Source: Enoplolaimus lenunculus (lineage: Eukaryota; Nematoda; Enoplea; Enoplida; Thoracostomopsidae). Taken from it: a stretch of DNA of 64,000 bases. A model generated the notes under the pieces. That model did no database searches and was not told where the DNA came from. It saw nothing but the letters and a program-made list of their open reading frames with translations. The translations under genes were made by a program, and so were the position numbers. This document shows positions 12,701-27,700 of this stretch, piece by piece. Position 1 is the first letter of the stretch; every line of letters starts with the position of its first letter. The stretch lies in the NCBI GenBank assembly GCA_030248215.1, contig JASANG010001772.1, positions 1 to 64,000 of the forward strand, in the 5' to 3' direction.

Positions 12701-15700
12701 GCCATGTAATTGTGAAGGGCGTATCGCAGCAAGCTTTTAGACTAACCTTGCAAGAAACAATTTTATAAACAAAAAATTGTCTTAATATCTGCGCTGTGCC
12801 TACAATTTTTTGACCGGATACGTTGTCTGCACTGGGAGTGATTTTTCGCCGCATAATAAAATAAGTAATTAGCTTAGCATAGTCAAGTGGCCTGATTCTT
12901 TATTTTGACGTCAATCTGGCGGATCAATAATTTTTATTTATGTTTCAGATTGATTCAAGCTGTACTCCACCTTCGCGTTGGAACTTCATGTCATTGAGCC
13001 GAAAAGTTCAAGTTCGAGATTATAATGGTATGTTTGTATTTTTGATGTCAGCATGCGATACCATGACAAATACAAATATCACGGATGGTATTTGGTATCG
13101 ACTGTATAGAACAAATTTTGCGTTGCTTATAGGTCCTCATACAAGCCTGCTACGAGGCATTGCGAACTTCAGTAGCACACAGCAGCAGGTTAAGTTTCAA
13201 TGCAGATGTGCTAAACTTTGAAGCTCATCATTCTTTACTTAAAAAGTTTTAACCATTATTACCAATTGGTGATAGGTGTTACACATATTTGAGAATACAA
13301 GCACAGAACACAAGCCAGATAACTAATTATTTAGCGTAATCGTAAAAAAATGTCATCTGAATGCAATGCCTGAAATATGACAACTTTTGTCCAATATTGG
13401 AAGTTTCTAAATGGAGTTACCGTGTGTTGTGTGCATGAGGTTTTGTGTGTCTCAAATTGACCAGGAGTACGATTCAATATTAGGTATGTACAATTTTTAA
13501 ATTATGTTTAGTTTCGCATAAATTATTGCAAGTCTTAAATTCTGCTGAAAGTGTGTAAAAAATTTCACGCGTCCCGCAAACAGCTTTATCCGCGGAAATG
13601 CTAATTAGTCGCCAGCTATGGTACACGTTCTCACAAAGCGTTTTTACTCACTCTCACCTTTGACTCAAATTTAAGTTTTGAACGGAAAACGAACAACATA
13701 TTTATTTTATTTCAAAATTTATTAATATTTTTCAAAATGGTTTGTCTATTATTTGTTTTGGAAACGAAAATGTATAAAAGTTATTAAACGGTGTACCAAG
13801 AACAAGTTTGGGTAATTTTCAAAACCAGCTAATAATCAGCTGCACTGGTGGCACATTTTTAAACACAACTTCTTAAGTTTAGTGGCCGAAAATAAAGAGA
13901 ATTAATGATAATATTCGCAAGATATGACTGTATCTTTCAGTATATATACACTTTACTGCTGGGCGGTATATATCAGGTCAATTTGTCGTCCGACAACTCG
14001 TCACCAGATAACCCGTCACCCGGCAACTCGCCGCCGACAAGTCATCACCCGTCAACTTGTAATCTGAAACTTCATCGACTCAATAATTCATCGCCTATCA
14101 TTTTATGCTTAGGCTTAACCTTAGGCTTAGGATTACGCTTAGGAGTATATTTAGATTTATTCATAGGTTTTACCACACTGTCAGGTGACTAGTTGTCAGG
14201 CAACGGATTGTTGTGGATTCCTGCTCGACAAATAGTGGTCAGAAAAATGCAATTCAAATACATGCATGGACTTCAAGCTCCAAAACAAAAACATCCCCTT
14301 AAATGACTGTCTTTTAGCTTAAATTGGTACTTATCATTCAGTTTCAGGTTTCCAAAACAAAAATAGTTTTTCTGAATGTTTGTCAATTGCCAAATGGTAA
14401 AATTTGAAAACTCAACAAATTATATATATTCTTTCAATTAAGTCTGTTTTTTAGAGTTTTAAAATATTTGAATGTCAATATAGTTATAACGAAGAAATGT
14501 ATCGTATATCCGTTGAATTTGTTAGTTTTACGTACTTTGGTGACAGAATTGAATACAGTATGTAATTTAAATTTCACGGTCGAGATTTTTATACAATATT
14601 TGGCCCATGCATAGAACAGGGATGGAATAGTAGTATAAGCATATTCCTAAGTCTAAGCCTAAGCCTAAGCAAAAAATAGTATAAAGCTTAAACGGATTCT
14701 ATTATAGCCCCTCCGGAAAACGATCCGGCCCTATTCTATACATGAACCCAATATTTTGAGTATATAAACCATAATCATGCATTTGTTTTCGTTAGCGTAA
14801 CTATTGTATTTATTTATATACGATTTATTCATTATTTATTTCCAGTGGAAAGTTGTGAATATTCAAGTTTTCCAAGGTTTCTTTGAAATCTTGGTCATAC
14901 GTTTGCCTCTGCTCGTAGTACTGTTCGGACTCATAAGGAAGTGGACAAACCCACTCGTTATTATGAGCGCATAGCAGCCTATAATAGATGAAATAGCGAA
15001 TTGCCGATTTAAAACATTGGCCTTAATAGCAGATTGGGCTACAATAACTATATTCATCAAAACAAGCAAGGTAAAAGCGTTTAAGATTTTGAAGTTCTCG
15101 CACCTGCAAAAAATTCACTTAAATTCCTGTTACCAAATTCAATTCGCACGTATGAACGCCGTTGCAAGTCGCTTGAATTTATTGCACCTGCATTTTCATT
15201 GGCCAATCGAAAACCAGGTAGTTATAAAGCGCTTCTGAATTGATTTAAACCTTTTAAATTTATTCAAGAGGCATAAATTAATTCAAATGCTAAACTTGTT
15301 AGATATTTCACAGTTTTCGGGGAGACGGACTGTTTTCTTTTACATCTACTGAAACGAAATTGTTGGCTTTGAAAGCGGTTTCAAGTCGGGAAATTTTTAG
15401 TTTTAGTAATGCCGTCTTTGGACTACAGACATCATTTTGCAGTTTATTGCTAAATTTAGCAATTCCAACATTATGCTTATTGCCTAATTTTGTTTAATCT
15501 CCGGCTTGCAACGCAATATGTAATTGTGCAGTTGCGGTTTTTATACATGCGATTGCGCCCTGATGTTTATCATTTCAAGAAATTTTTATGTAGAACCATA
15601 TTTACACGCTGTGCAATGTTTTTAGTGTGGAAAATATGTCATAATTTCCGAATAACAAACACAGAGATGCTTTGTTCATTGACGAGGAAGGAGTGACTAA

Positions 15701-18700
15701 CATTTATCCCACTTCTCCAGCGGAATCCATCAACGCTTATCGGTTCCGGGCTGTTATTTATTTTTCAATCCGGCTTCAGTTATTTGGACCACACTCCTTA
15801 CACCTTTCAGTTAAATATGCCAGCCATTTACTACGGTTTAAGTTCATTACTTTAGAAATATACTTTGAAAACTTAATTATGATTGCTGATATATGTAACA
15901 TTACTTTGAGTAACTGCATCCAATTCTGTACCTATTCAATTTAATTTGGCCCAGAAAACTTTTACCCATTCTAATTAATAGTGTAATTAACGTTTATGAA
16001 CTAATTAATAAAGACTCCATCCATTTACGGATTTATTGAAATAGACTATTATTGATTAAGAATCAAAATCGCGACACGGAATCTTATTAAATCTTTCGCT
16101 TATTCGGGTCACTACGGTAGCATGCTAGTTTCAGTTGAATATCTTTGTTTTATTTGACCAAATCATGACGAAGTTTCACGTAATGGATGTATATAAAGAG
16201 CTTGCTTGGTGCAATGAAATTTCATTGCCATAGACATACTTCTTAAGCTTTAATACCTTTATATATATTACAAAATGCCTGCTAACTATGTGTTCGCGTG
16301 TACAAATTAATTCACTTAGTATCACAGCAGCAGTGCCGTATCTTAAGTTTTACATGGTCTAGACGAAACAAAAACGACGGTTATTTAGTGGAATTATACT
16401 ATTAACCTTTTTTTCATACTTCAAACTTTCAATATCGAACCTGTGTGGTTTGTGTTGCTTGAAGCTATCGTTAGGAACTGTATTCTCTAATGGCTAATGC
16501 ACCTATTACCTGCTGTGGAAGACATGCGGCATCTAGTTTAAAGAAAATTTTTCACAATGATATGAAAATATTCGCCACACAAAAGATGTAACAAAATAAT
16601 ACAATTTGATTAAATGGTTCAAAAGTTAGAAGACATTTTGCTAAAAGCTGACAGGTGTTTACAAGTACACACAACGGAGAATACGGCTCTGAAATGTTAG
16701 AAATAGAATCAGTATATTCTGATTTAACGGACGCGATGATTGCCCAAACGACAATGTCCCAAACGATGATTGCCAACCGACAACTTTCCAACCGACAATT
16801 GCCCAAACGACAATTTCCAAATGACGATTGCCAAACGACAGCTTTCGAAATGACAATTGCCCGAACGACAAGTTTCCAAACGATGATTGCCAAACGAGAG
16901 TTTTCCAAATGACTATTGCCCGAACGACAATTTCCCAAACGATGATTGCCAAACGACAGTTTTCCAAACGACAATTTTCCAAACGATGATTGACAACCGA
17001 CAACTTTCCAACCGACAATTGCCCGAACGACAATTTTCCAAACGATGATTGACAACCGACAACTTTCCAACCGACAATTGCCCGAACGACAATTTTCCAA
17101 ACGATGATTGACAACCGACAACTTTCCAACCGACAATTGCCCGAACGACAATTTTCCAAACGATGATTGACAACCGACAACTTTCCAACCGACAATTGCC
17201 CGAACGACAATTTTCCAAACGCCAATTGCCCAAATGCAATTATTCTAAACGACAAATACACAAACGCAACAATCGCCCAACCGCTAATTTCCCAAATTCA
17301 ACAATCACACAGTCGAATCAATTGTCCAAACGACGTTTGCACAAACGCGACTGTTGCATAAACGAGAATTACGCAAATGTGACAATTGGCCAAACGACAG
17401 TTACGTAAATGCGACAATTGCCCAAACGACTAATGCCCAAATGCCAAATACATAACAATTATCAAAACCACTGTTGCATTTTTGTGAACGAAATATGAGA
17501 AGGAAACAAGATGGGGCAGCGCCCTCCAACCAGCTTCGCTCTCTGGCTGAAAATTTTTTCGGCTGCAGCAAAAGAATTCGAAGTGAAAAATTTTCATTAA
17601 TTTCTAATGCTGTGCTGTTTATCAAGGTTCCAGCGGAATTCCGATTCCGGCTAAAATGCCGGCAAAATTTTACTTCCTATTCCGATTCCAGCTGACTGCT
17701 GTTCCGATGCCGGAATTCTGATTTTTCGGTTATGAGTTTTTAAGATGATTAAACTTAGATTCTGCTTGTTTCGTTTTGTATCGTTCATTCGCAATTATTC
17801 TGTAGGTTTTTTCTTAGTAACTATTCCAAGTTGTTACGTGTATTCCTTCAGGAATATAAACAATTTTTACTGAAACTGTGAACAGTAACGGAAACAGGCG
17901 TATTGCAACAAAAGTTAAACGTCATACAGCTTCACCTTTAACTTTTAATAGAATTATTAAAACTTTATTCTGATTCCGATTCCGATTCCGCTTCCGACAA
18001 AATATAGTTCCGGTTGGGACCGTGCTGTTTATAAATGCAGTGAAGAACTTAAGATTTTTTACAATGGCCCTTCACCAAAATTTAATCTTAGCATATTTAT
18101 CCGCTGTTCAAAGCATAATATTCTTGTTAGATACATAAAAAATTATATTGATTTACACGAGTTCATGTAGAAGTGTTTGCAAAGAAGTTTAGCGAGCGAA
18201 AGATGTTTTTAGGCCTAGCCGCCTGGTGGCTATTTTAAAATTTGTACATGGCTTTGAACCGATTAATTCCAGTGCAAAAGTTTACTTACGATTGGGTTCG
18301 TTTGCAGAATTGGCTAAAAACCTTAATTATGTCCGCTCAATCAGGAGTTAATGAAACAGCAGATTTCAAAACTTTGGGCGAATTTCTCTTTCGATTACGG
18401 TGCGTTCTCCAAAAGCATTCTTCCAATAATACTGTAGGATATACCTTGTTCGACGAATTCTTAAAAACATTGCAAAATAAAAGTTAGATAACACGCGTAA
18501 TACAGGTAGATTTTGTGATTTATTTGTGTCACAATTTGATGACAAAAACCTCCAAACAATTAAACAAACGTTTGTAAAAAAATTTTCCGAATTTAGATAA
18601 CTGTTCACCCTTATCACCCCTCTCCATCACCTCCCCCCCCGGTGAATGTAATGCAGATCAAGTCAACATTGACTTCGGGTGATTGTCGTTTGGGCGATTG

Positions 18701-21700
18701 TTGTGTTTGGACAATTGTCGCTTGGGAAATTGTTGCGTTTCAGCAATTGTCGCATGGGCAATCATCGTTTTGCCTAATGACGCATTTGAGCAATCGTTGT
18801 TAGGGTAATTACCGATTGGGCAATTGTCATTTAGGCAATTGATATTTGGGCGTTTCTCGCGGTTGGACAATTGCCGCTTGGACAATTGTCGTGTTTACGC
18901 AATTGTCGTTTCAGCAATTGCTGCGTTTTAGCAATTGTCGCTTGGGTAGTTGTCGTTTCAGCAATTGTCGCTTGGGTAGTTGTCGTTTCAGCAATTATAG
19001 CATTTATGCAATTGTGGTTTAGACAATTGTCGTATGGCCAAATGTTTTTCGGGCAATCGTCGAAGACCCGTGGTTCAAATATGTTTTATCTGTTTTTTTT
19101 GTTTCATAAATTTTTCAACCATGTTATCATCTTAAAATTTCGAATTTGTATGGTTGATACATTTTTAGAATTGGTTTGAAGAAAAGCTATTATTGCCAGA
19201 TTGGATAAAGGAAAACGAGTAACTAACATCCAAACCAGATAACCTATAACAATTGAATGAGTTAAAATTGCTTATATACCTCAATTATATTGTGCGACAT
19301 GCACCGCAACAAAGATTCTGTAAAGTCTACTCGCAACGATCCAGCTCAAGTTAAGTTGATTTTAGCGTTTTGTTGACATTTTCTCTGACACAGTTACGTT
19401 TTAGTTGGCTAAACGTTTAAGAGTGGCGCTATATTTTTGCTGACGTCCGGTGTCGTTCGGCCTCCGTCATCGTCATAGTCCGCTTGGCGCAGTCCGTCCC
19501 TATCACTTAGCGTCCTGCAACGCACCGCAACACACGCGTATTACCGCATGATACAGCATATCACAATTGGTAAACAAAAGTTTTTCGACTTGCGGCGCCT
19601 GACGTCGCCATACGGCAAGTACAGCGCCGCCATATATATAAGTCAAAATAATGACGTGAAATTTACACCAGCGGTAAATATCTCTGCTCAAAAAGTAATC
19701 AAAACGGCTTTAGTTTCGTGAAAATCATTTTGTTATTAAACTTATAAATTTGGAACTTATGCGTCAACGCTGTAATGTATTCTAAAGTGTTGAAAATTTA
19801 GAATTTTCATTTAGGTATCTTATCAAAATTATTATAGGTTTAAAAACCTTCTGCAGTTTGTACTGTGGCGGCGTGCGGCGGCATTAAAAACTGATTTTCA
19901 AACATATTTTTGTACAGTGTTTGCTGTTTCAACTTTGACGGTGTAACTAGCCTACCTAAAAATAGTGAGTGGATTGCTAATAAACCATACTATTGCAATT
20001 AACTGTTGCTTGCAACGTTTTTATCATCAGAGATGGTGAATTTACAAATTGGCCTCTGCCATCATTAGGAACGTAACTGTAACCTAAATATATTCAAACG
20101 TCTAACGCTAACTTTTAGTCCTAAGCATTAGCGCAAGAGCGGCACTATAATTTTCGACTTTTTTAATGTCGCACGGCGTAATCCGGTACCGTACAGTCAG
20201 TTCGGCGTCGTCTGGCGCCGTTCGGCGTTGTTCGTCGCTGACCAACATTGTACCACAACCAGGCGCTGCCACAAGACAAGTACTTGTAGCGCCACCCTAA
20301 AAGTGAAAACTTAATTCTAGGCCTGGTACAAGAAAAAATAGTCTACACACAAAATTAATTGTTTTGAAATTTCAGGGCATTTACTCTCTTAAATTTTTTC
20401 AGGAATTAATGTCTTGTATTTCAGACATCAGTAGCCTTAAACAGCTCAGAAATTTGTGTCTGAAATGACTAAAACATAAATGTCGTGTATTCAAGAAATT
20501 ACTATTGCCAGTTTTATAAGACACAAATTTCTTCCTTTCAAGAAATAGTTGTCTTATATTCAAGAATTAATTTTCTTATTTTTATGTGTAAAAAAGTTGC
20601 TGCGTTTATATTCTTTAGCGTGTATATAAATAATTCGAATTTCAAAGATATTTTGGGTTGAGTTCACGCTTCCCAACCGAAGTGTACTTTTTGGGCGTAT
20701 CTTAGGTTGTAATATTAGGGTAATTAATTCAGCTTTAACCCCCGATTTTGCAGTCGGTTCCACTGGAAATCTTTTCTTTTATAGTTCGGAAATATTTATC
20801 TTATGTTTTAGAAATATTTGTCTTATATTTCAGATATATGTCTTAATCGCTCATAAAACAAAGTCTTAAATTGTACGCAAAAATTGTGTGAAACTTTTCG
20901 GGACCTGAATTTCTGAATGTTTAAGAAATAGAAGTCCAGAATTCAAGTCATACATGTCTGGAGTCTGTAATAAGACATAATTGTTTTAAATTTTAGACAA
21001 TATTTCTTGAATATAACACAATTTATTTTGTGTGTACAGCCTAAGCCTGCTCCGTTTTAGTCCGTGGTAAAACGGGCCGACCCAAACAGTACATTAACAG
21101 ACAAGTAATTAGGATGCTTATGTTTAGACTGTCCTCGTCGACACGCCAAATCAGCAATCGTCATGGAAAATTCGTTGAAGGTTCTTATTCACATGGCTCG
21201 AAATCCGGAATGTATAATTGGCATAATTTCTGGTAATACAATAACGGTTTGTTACAGGGTTGGCTGACGCTAAAGATCGGTGCTGATATGTTTACATATA
21301 AGCCGGCCAACAACTAAATATTTAGAAAATTAATTTCAAAACTAAGATTTTTTCATTTCATGAGTAGACTAAAAGTTTAAACTGATTAGGCGTTAGACCG
21401 ATATATAAGCCGAATGGTCAGTCCGACCCCGGCTTGCTATAAGCAAAAGTCTGTAACGCATACTTACACAAGAGTATGCAACTGGGTACATATTGTGTAC
21501 CAAAAATGCGTCCGTCGCGCGCTGCGTTTTTCTAACAGACTTTGCTGAGAAGTAAAGTCGGCCGGCCGATTTTCTCAATTGAACACAATTTACTAGTAAT
21601 TCATGCTATCAAGTTGTTGGCAAGTTGTTCCATATATTTGCATATTATAAATTTGTTAAATATTGCGTTGTGTAATAATGGGCTCTCATATATTTTTCCC

Positions 21701-24700
21701 TCACATTCGCGCTCCGCTTTGAGGCAGAGTCTTAGACTTGGTTTTTTTACTAAGTAATTTGTGAGCGCTGTAAAGATACGGTTTGTAAATTTAGGATTAT
21801 TGAAAGATGTCGAATCGTGGGTTAACAACGAAGACCATAACTGCGAACAACACGACGTGTACATTGCAAGTTTGATGAATAACATACTGTTGGTAAGTGC
21901 GCTTAACAACATCAATCACTAGCGGATCCAATGAAAGTCGAGATAGGCACCCAAGCGTAGCCTTTCCAGCAGGATTAACACCACTGTTGGTACCAACGGT
22001 CTGCACGACCCCTGTTTGAAGTTTTGCCCATAGTTAATGACCACGCCGGGAATCGAACCTCGGCCCTCTTGCGCTCGAGCCAAGCATGCTACCACTACAC
22101 TACGCGGTCATTGCAACAACATCTTATACCGGTATATGTGCACAGGCATGGCAACATTTGCTTTACACACACTTACGTGCACATATACCGACAACCACAA
22201 TACGTATGTTAAAATTTAGTACGAAAATTGCATTCAACTGTCGCTAGTTTCGTTTGCCAGCTTTATTGCTTAATTACTATTATACATCGCGCGGTCTCTA
22301 CCGTGACAAGTTTCTAGATCCGCCAATAACACCAATTTAAGCGATTTTGAACTATCAGCCAAACTTACGGGCTTGCTAGCTTGAAGAGGTCTATGGTCAG
22401 AGCCGTGGTGAACGCCCTTCTCGCTGGAGGAGGACGGCCTAAAATACATGGAGTTGTATGATAAAATCAATATGCGTCTGGCTTTTTGCCCGTTTTGTTT
22501 GTAAAATTTTGTCTAATTATTACTCGGATGGCGGAGCCGGATGCCTCGATGCGATCCACATATATTCTTTTATGGCCATACCCAGACAGGACCAGGTGCG
22601 CTTAGCCCCACCCACAAAAAATCTTCGCAACTTCACTGTAAGTCGTGTGAAATCTCCAGCATGTGCCCCACATGCATATTGAGCTGCCCACGGATTTGAT
22701 CCACGGTCGCCAATTCGCGCCCGTCAATAATTATTGCACATTACTAACGTTTTCGTATTTAAAAAAATTTTTCAGCGTCAGGGGTTCACTTAGTTTCACA
22801 CTAGTCTCAATCTCTATTATACAGTATAAAACAGCTGAAGGAACCAGATGCGATTAACTCAGCCGAAAGTTTAGACGCGCTCAACTATAAATTATACCAT
22901 ATTCTGGTTACGTTCAAACGGTTTAAAAACATCAAATTTGCAGTTGTATGTAAAAATTTGTCAACTCAAAAATATTGCGAGCAGGACCTCAATAAATGAT
23001 ACGGGAGAGTTGGTGAATCACAAGGGCTATTGTATACTTTCCTTCATATTTAAATCGGAAAGCACAGGTTATCGTATAGGCTTAGTTAAAGGCGCACGCT
23101 TACGCTTAGACAAAGGCTCATGCATACATCAAAGCCTTTTCCTAAGCTTAAGCCTGTAGTGGGCGTGAACAAGTGTCAGAATTAGCATTCGAAATTTTAG
23201 AAAAAAAGCATGTCAACATTTGCTTCAAATGTGGCAGCAAGCACATTTCGTTTATTGGCCGTTGTAAAATATTTTCGCAGTCGAATGTATTAACACGACT
23301 AACGATAGGTCTTGAGAGCCCCAACCCTCATGCCAAAAACGCATTGTCTTATTCCCTGAGGCCACTGCGTAACTGATCGATGTCTCTTGTGATGGCCCAT
23401 GTATAGAACAGGGTCGGATCGTGTTCCGGAGGGATTATAATAGAGTCAGTTTAAGCTTTAGACTAATTTTTTTGCTTAGGCTTAGGCTTAGGCTTAGGAA
23501 TAAGCTTATCCTTACGCTTAGGCTTAGGCTTAAACTTAGGCTTAGGCTTAGGCTTAGGCTTAGGCTTGGGAATGGGAATATGCTTATACTGCTGTTCCGG
23601 CCCTGTTCTATACATGAGCCGCCCTATTACAGCTGAATGTATATGCAATATTTCAGACATCTTTGGATACTGTCAGTGAAAACAGCAACAGTCGCGAGCA
23701 AACGCAGTTAACTGCATGCACTATTTTGTGTCCATTGGTTAAACTGTGCTCGCAACTGATGTCACATGGTCGCATTTGTTTTCAATACACAGCGTTGCTT
23801 GTAGTGAATAAGGTTTGTATGCACTTATGTTAGTACTTCTTAATTAACCCCTCATAAAAAGCACCGCCCACGTTTGGGGAAAACTTTTTTCATTTTTCTA
23901 ATAAATTGTCACTAGTGTGAGTGGAAACTAAACGACTATCCTTGTTATATTTAAATGTGCCTATTATTTGACATCGTTGTTGTTGACAGTGTTTTTTGAA
24001 GACCAGACATTAAGTGGACGTAGTTCGCAGGTTGAAAATTTTGATAATCTTGTTTGCCCTAGTGCAGCTATACTGTTTCATGAAACAAATGAAACTATTA
24101 TGCTCCATTGACTATGAGAAATTTAGAATTCTTGTTAAAACCGTCGACTTTAATGAAAGCAACAAAAACGAGTAAAAAATCTCAATGTCAGCTAAAATCC
24201 GGCTTAAATCATATCCATTAAACCTAACCTATAACGAAAATACGGGGTCAAAATTTTTTGACAGTTGTTTTCGTGTTTACCGCTGTTCTTGTCGTTTTCA
24301 TGCTTGCGGTCTTACGCAAGTAATTTAGCTTGAAACGTGATTAAAATTAAAAGCAGGGGTTTGCGGATATGTTGAGTCAAAACAAAGGTCTTATCAGTTA
24401 TCCACTAGCCCGCGTTTGCCCAAAATGGTTAGATTCTGAAAATTTTTTGCGTATTTGAGATTCTTATGACCTCCTCTGGTCATTCGACGTCCAAATTGAA
24501 ACTTTTGAAAAGTTCGATTTTTAATGTCCCAAGGTTACCCTCCTCTGGGCCCTAAAAATTTGTTGTCAAACAGTTAGACACATTATATATCATTCGACGC
24601 AGCTTGCGGACCTGAGTTGAATGGTGTTAAACTTTCGCAGTTATACTTTTATCGAACGAGTTATGGTCAAATAAATCGTTAACCATACGTTGATAGCAGC

Positions 24701-27700
24701 AAAATGAACACCATTTGACTTAGCTTCGCAAGCTACGTAGAATGATTTTGTGCCTAACTTTTCGGCAAATAATGTTTTGGCTCTCAAGGGCGGGACCTCA
24801 ATTTGGTCGTTGAACGATCGGGGGACGTCATGAAAAGTTCAAACATGCATAAATTTATAAAACCTAAGAATTTGTCGGCAAACGCGGGCCGGCGAAGATA
24901 ACAGAAAAGACCCCGCGCGAGCTCGGGAGACAACGGAAATGACCCAAACCAATTCGTAGGCATTCTATTCATCATGTGAAATGATTGTCTGACTATTATC
25001 GAGAGTGCTTAATGACAAGAGTGTGCAACTGGGTACATTCTGTGCATAATAGAATGTACCCAGCGCACATAGTGCTTTTGGCCTACCACCTCCCTTAATT
25101 GGGGGGGGGTAAATTGTGGTGGTATTTCCAATTTAATCTAAAGTTGCTTCGATTATATACTTCAAGCTTACGTTTACTGTACGGTTGAAGTGGTTACTAC
25201 CCTGTAATCGGAGTGGGGTTACAACAAAAATAGAACGCACGCTGGTACATTTTCTACCATGCATAACAAAAGTAGTTGCACACTCTTGTCTAAGAGTGAT
25301 CATCCACTCTTGCTATTATAGAGCGTCTAGCATAGAATATACTCCGGCAATAGAGTTAACCTAATGTCGAAGTTTTTAGGGCGAGCATAATGTGCAAGAA
25401 AATATTCTAAAAGTTGTTTTTTGATGGCTCCTGACATTTATGCACCTCAAACTGTTAAATTTGTTTACTTAGATTATCGACATGGGTGTGTACCTCGATC
25501 TGTTTAGAAGCAAACACAGCATTGCAACAATGAATTCCATGTTACTGTTGGAGCCGGTGTCAGCTGAACAAGACGTAAGTGCCGCACTTACCACGGTTTT
25601 GTTCAGTCATTAGTTTTACTTTGTTAGTGTGTTTAAGCATTGGCGTTCAGCAACTAATACCTTGGTTAATTAATAATAATTTGCAATTTTTTAAAAAAAA
25701 ACAGCGCAAATACGCTTTCTGGCTAAGAGAACTTAACAATTTGGTTCATTTAACTGGGACAAAATCATTTGACGGATGGCCAACTGTAACATTGGTCTGT
25801 TGTGACCTGTTGACATTTATTAAGTCTTCGCTGTGTCTATACTTCGACAGCAGTCCCAGTATTTTTGTTCTAGTCAAACAATCTAACAACAAAGCAAAAA
25901 ATCATTTGAAGGTTTTGTATTATTATTCATATAAAGTTTCGGGCGGTGCTGATTTAATGCAATTGAAAGGTGTGGTGGTTGAAATTAAAGCAAAAAAAAC
26001 GATTTGGAGGTAGGCCACTTGGACAAAAGACCGCCTGGACAAATGACTGCCTCGACGAACGGCCGCATATATAAGTCTGAAAGTTTTACGGCCGCCTATC
26101 CTCGGCAACTTTTGACCTATGATGGAAAATTAAACAGCTCTTTTACAGTTTTACGGTGTCCCGTGACTGGGATAGGTAAGTCCGAAGGTCACCAACACGA
26201 GAGAGTTACGTGGATTCCAACATGAAGGTCTCCCGGCCTGAGCTATATCGCCACTCATGTGCGCTTCGAGCAAAACAACTCCGCCCCAGACTAAGAGCAA
26301 CTAACCAAAGTGGCTAGGTTTAGTCAACAGCCCTAAGCCTAAGCGTAGCCACAAGCCGCTAATGCTCAGAATCGCCCGTGGGCAACGATGCAACCGGGCC
26401 GTCACAACGGTGGATGGAATCTGACTAGAAAAAAAAGCACCTGTCACCAAGCTAGGTGACAACGGGTACAATTAGATAACAGCGAGCTAAACAGGCTTTG
26501 CGAGCTGTTGGAGAAATTTCGGCTCGCATTAATCATAACGTATTGGCACAATATCGCAAATTTAGGTAAAACGCGTACGCTTTGCTAATTCTAATCGATT
26601 TCAACATTCACGAACTACTTATCAACTGGGTAAAATTTTCAATACTATTTCCTTTTCGACTGCGGGTTACTTGCTAAATCGATAAAATACCCTTAATATT
26701 CAACTAGCACCAATTCACTTCAGGGCTAAAATACGTACTCCATATTGCTTATGCATGCTAAGCAATGCGTTTACGCGACCCGCGGGTGACTAGACCAGCA
26801 CTCAGGAAACTAAGAAAAAAAAGCGGGTCGACCCAGCGGAGACGTCAGAAAAGCGAGACTTAGGAAGCAAGAACGAGATTAAGCGACAGAGTACAGACCG
26901 GTCTGAAATGAATTGGTGTAACCCAATGTGTGTGATAAATACTATGTATAGAGGAAGCTAGGCTTAGGTCCCCACCATGCGGGTGGATCGCTTAAGCCTA
27001 AGCAACGCGAAGCAGATAAACTATCAAACGACTAACAAGATTACTCTAAGGTTAGAAAATTTATTAGCAACTAACAAAACTTCAGAAAAAGATTTAGTAC
27101 AGGTTACCAACTACGAACCAAAATAAACTAATAAACCTGACTCAAAACAGCATTACCCGATGTGCATCCTGCGCGGCATTTCGTAGCTGCATTGCCTCTA
27201 GTTCCGCCTCGACCTCCGGTGTCAGGTGGGAAGCCACCCACCTGGCTTCAGAGGTCGAGGGTTGAAACTCCGGCGCATTCGGATTCAAGGGCGATGAAGC
27301 CCTGCTTGCTAATTGCTCAGCCATTTTGAGTCAAATCGAAGTTACCACAAAATTTTATATTAGTCGATCAAAAAGTTAGCTAAAAAAACAAACTATAATC
27401 ATAACAACCTAGAGGGTAGCCTGAATTTCGGCAATGATTTGGTGAGCTACTACACTTTTGTACAGGGCAAGTAACAACATGCACGTATAAATGTAGAATA
27501 GTCTTACCACTATCTCCGGAATCGCATACCCCGGCCGCGGCAGCGGCCGGGCATTCGGGTTAGCTCGTGAGAGTCCCGTCCACAACGGTGACTCTGCCAC
27601 TGACCAGCCACACCAATCTGCTCCTGTAGTCCAAGACCAATTTGAACAAGATCTCAGCGGATCTCCCTTTTTGCAAAGCCTATGCATCACTCTAATTTCT

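Noticed and set aside
14851-15069. Candidate exon with acceptor tttccag and donor aag|gtaaaa
   Set aside because: Every frame contains a stop before the donor, although pieces (LGHTFASARSTVRTHKEV; FKTLALIADWATITIF) look protein-like in different frames. It could be a decayed exon.
16552-17261. Overlapping 200-residue minus-strand frames rich in Leu/Ser/Cys/Gly
   Set aside because: They are translations of the 59-bp/15-bp tandem array; several overlapping frames are open at once, as expected for a repeat.
22036-22108. Functional tRNA-Ser(CGA)
   Set aside because: No long variable arm and three stem mismatches; kept only as tRNA-like.
23421-23660. Arg/Leu-rich and Lys/Pro-rich frames on opposite strands
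   Set aside because: Also TTAGGC repeat translation inside TIR element copy 3.
25795-26013. Extension of exon 9 to the end of its open frame
   Set aside because: The phase needed by exon 10 is met by the donor at 25795; the extension runs into the repeat-array boundary at 26.0 kb.
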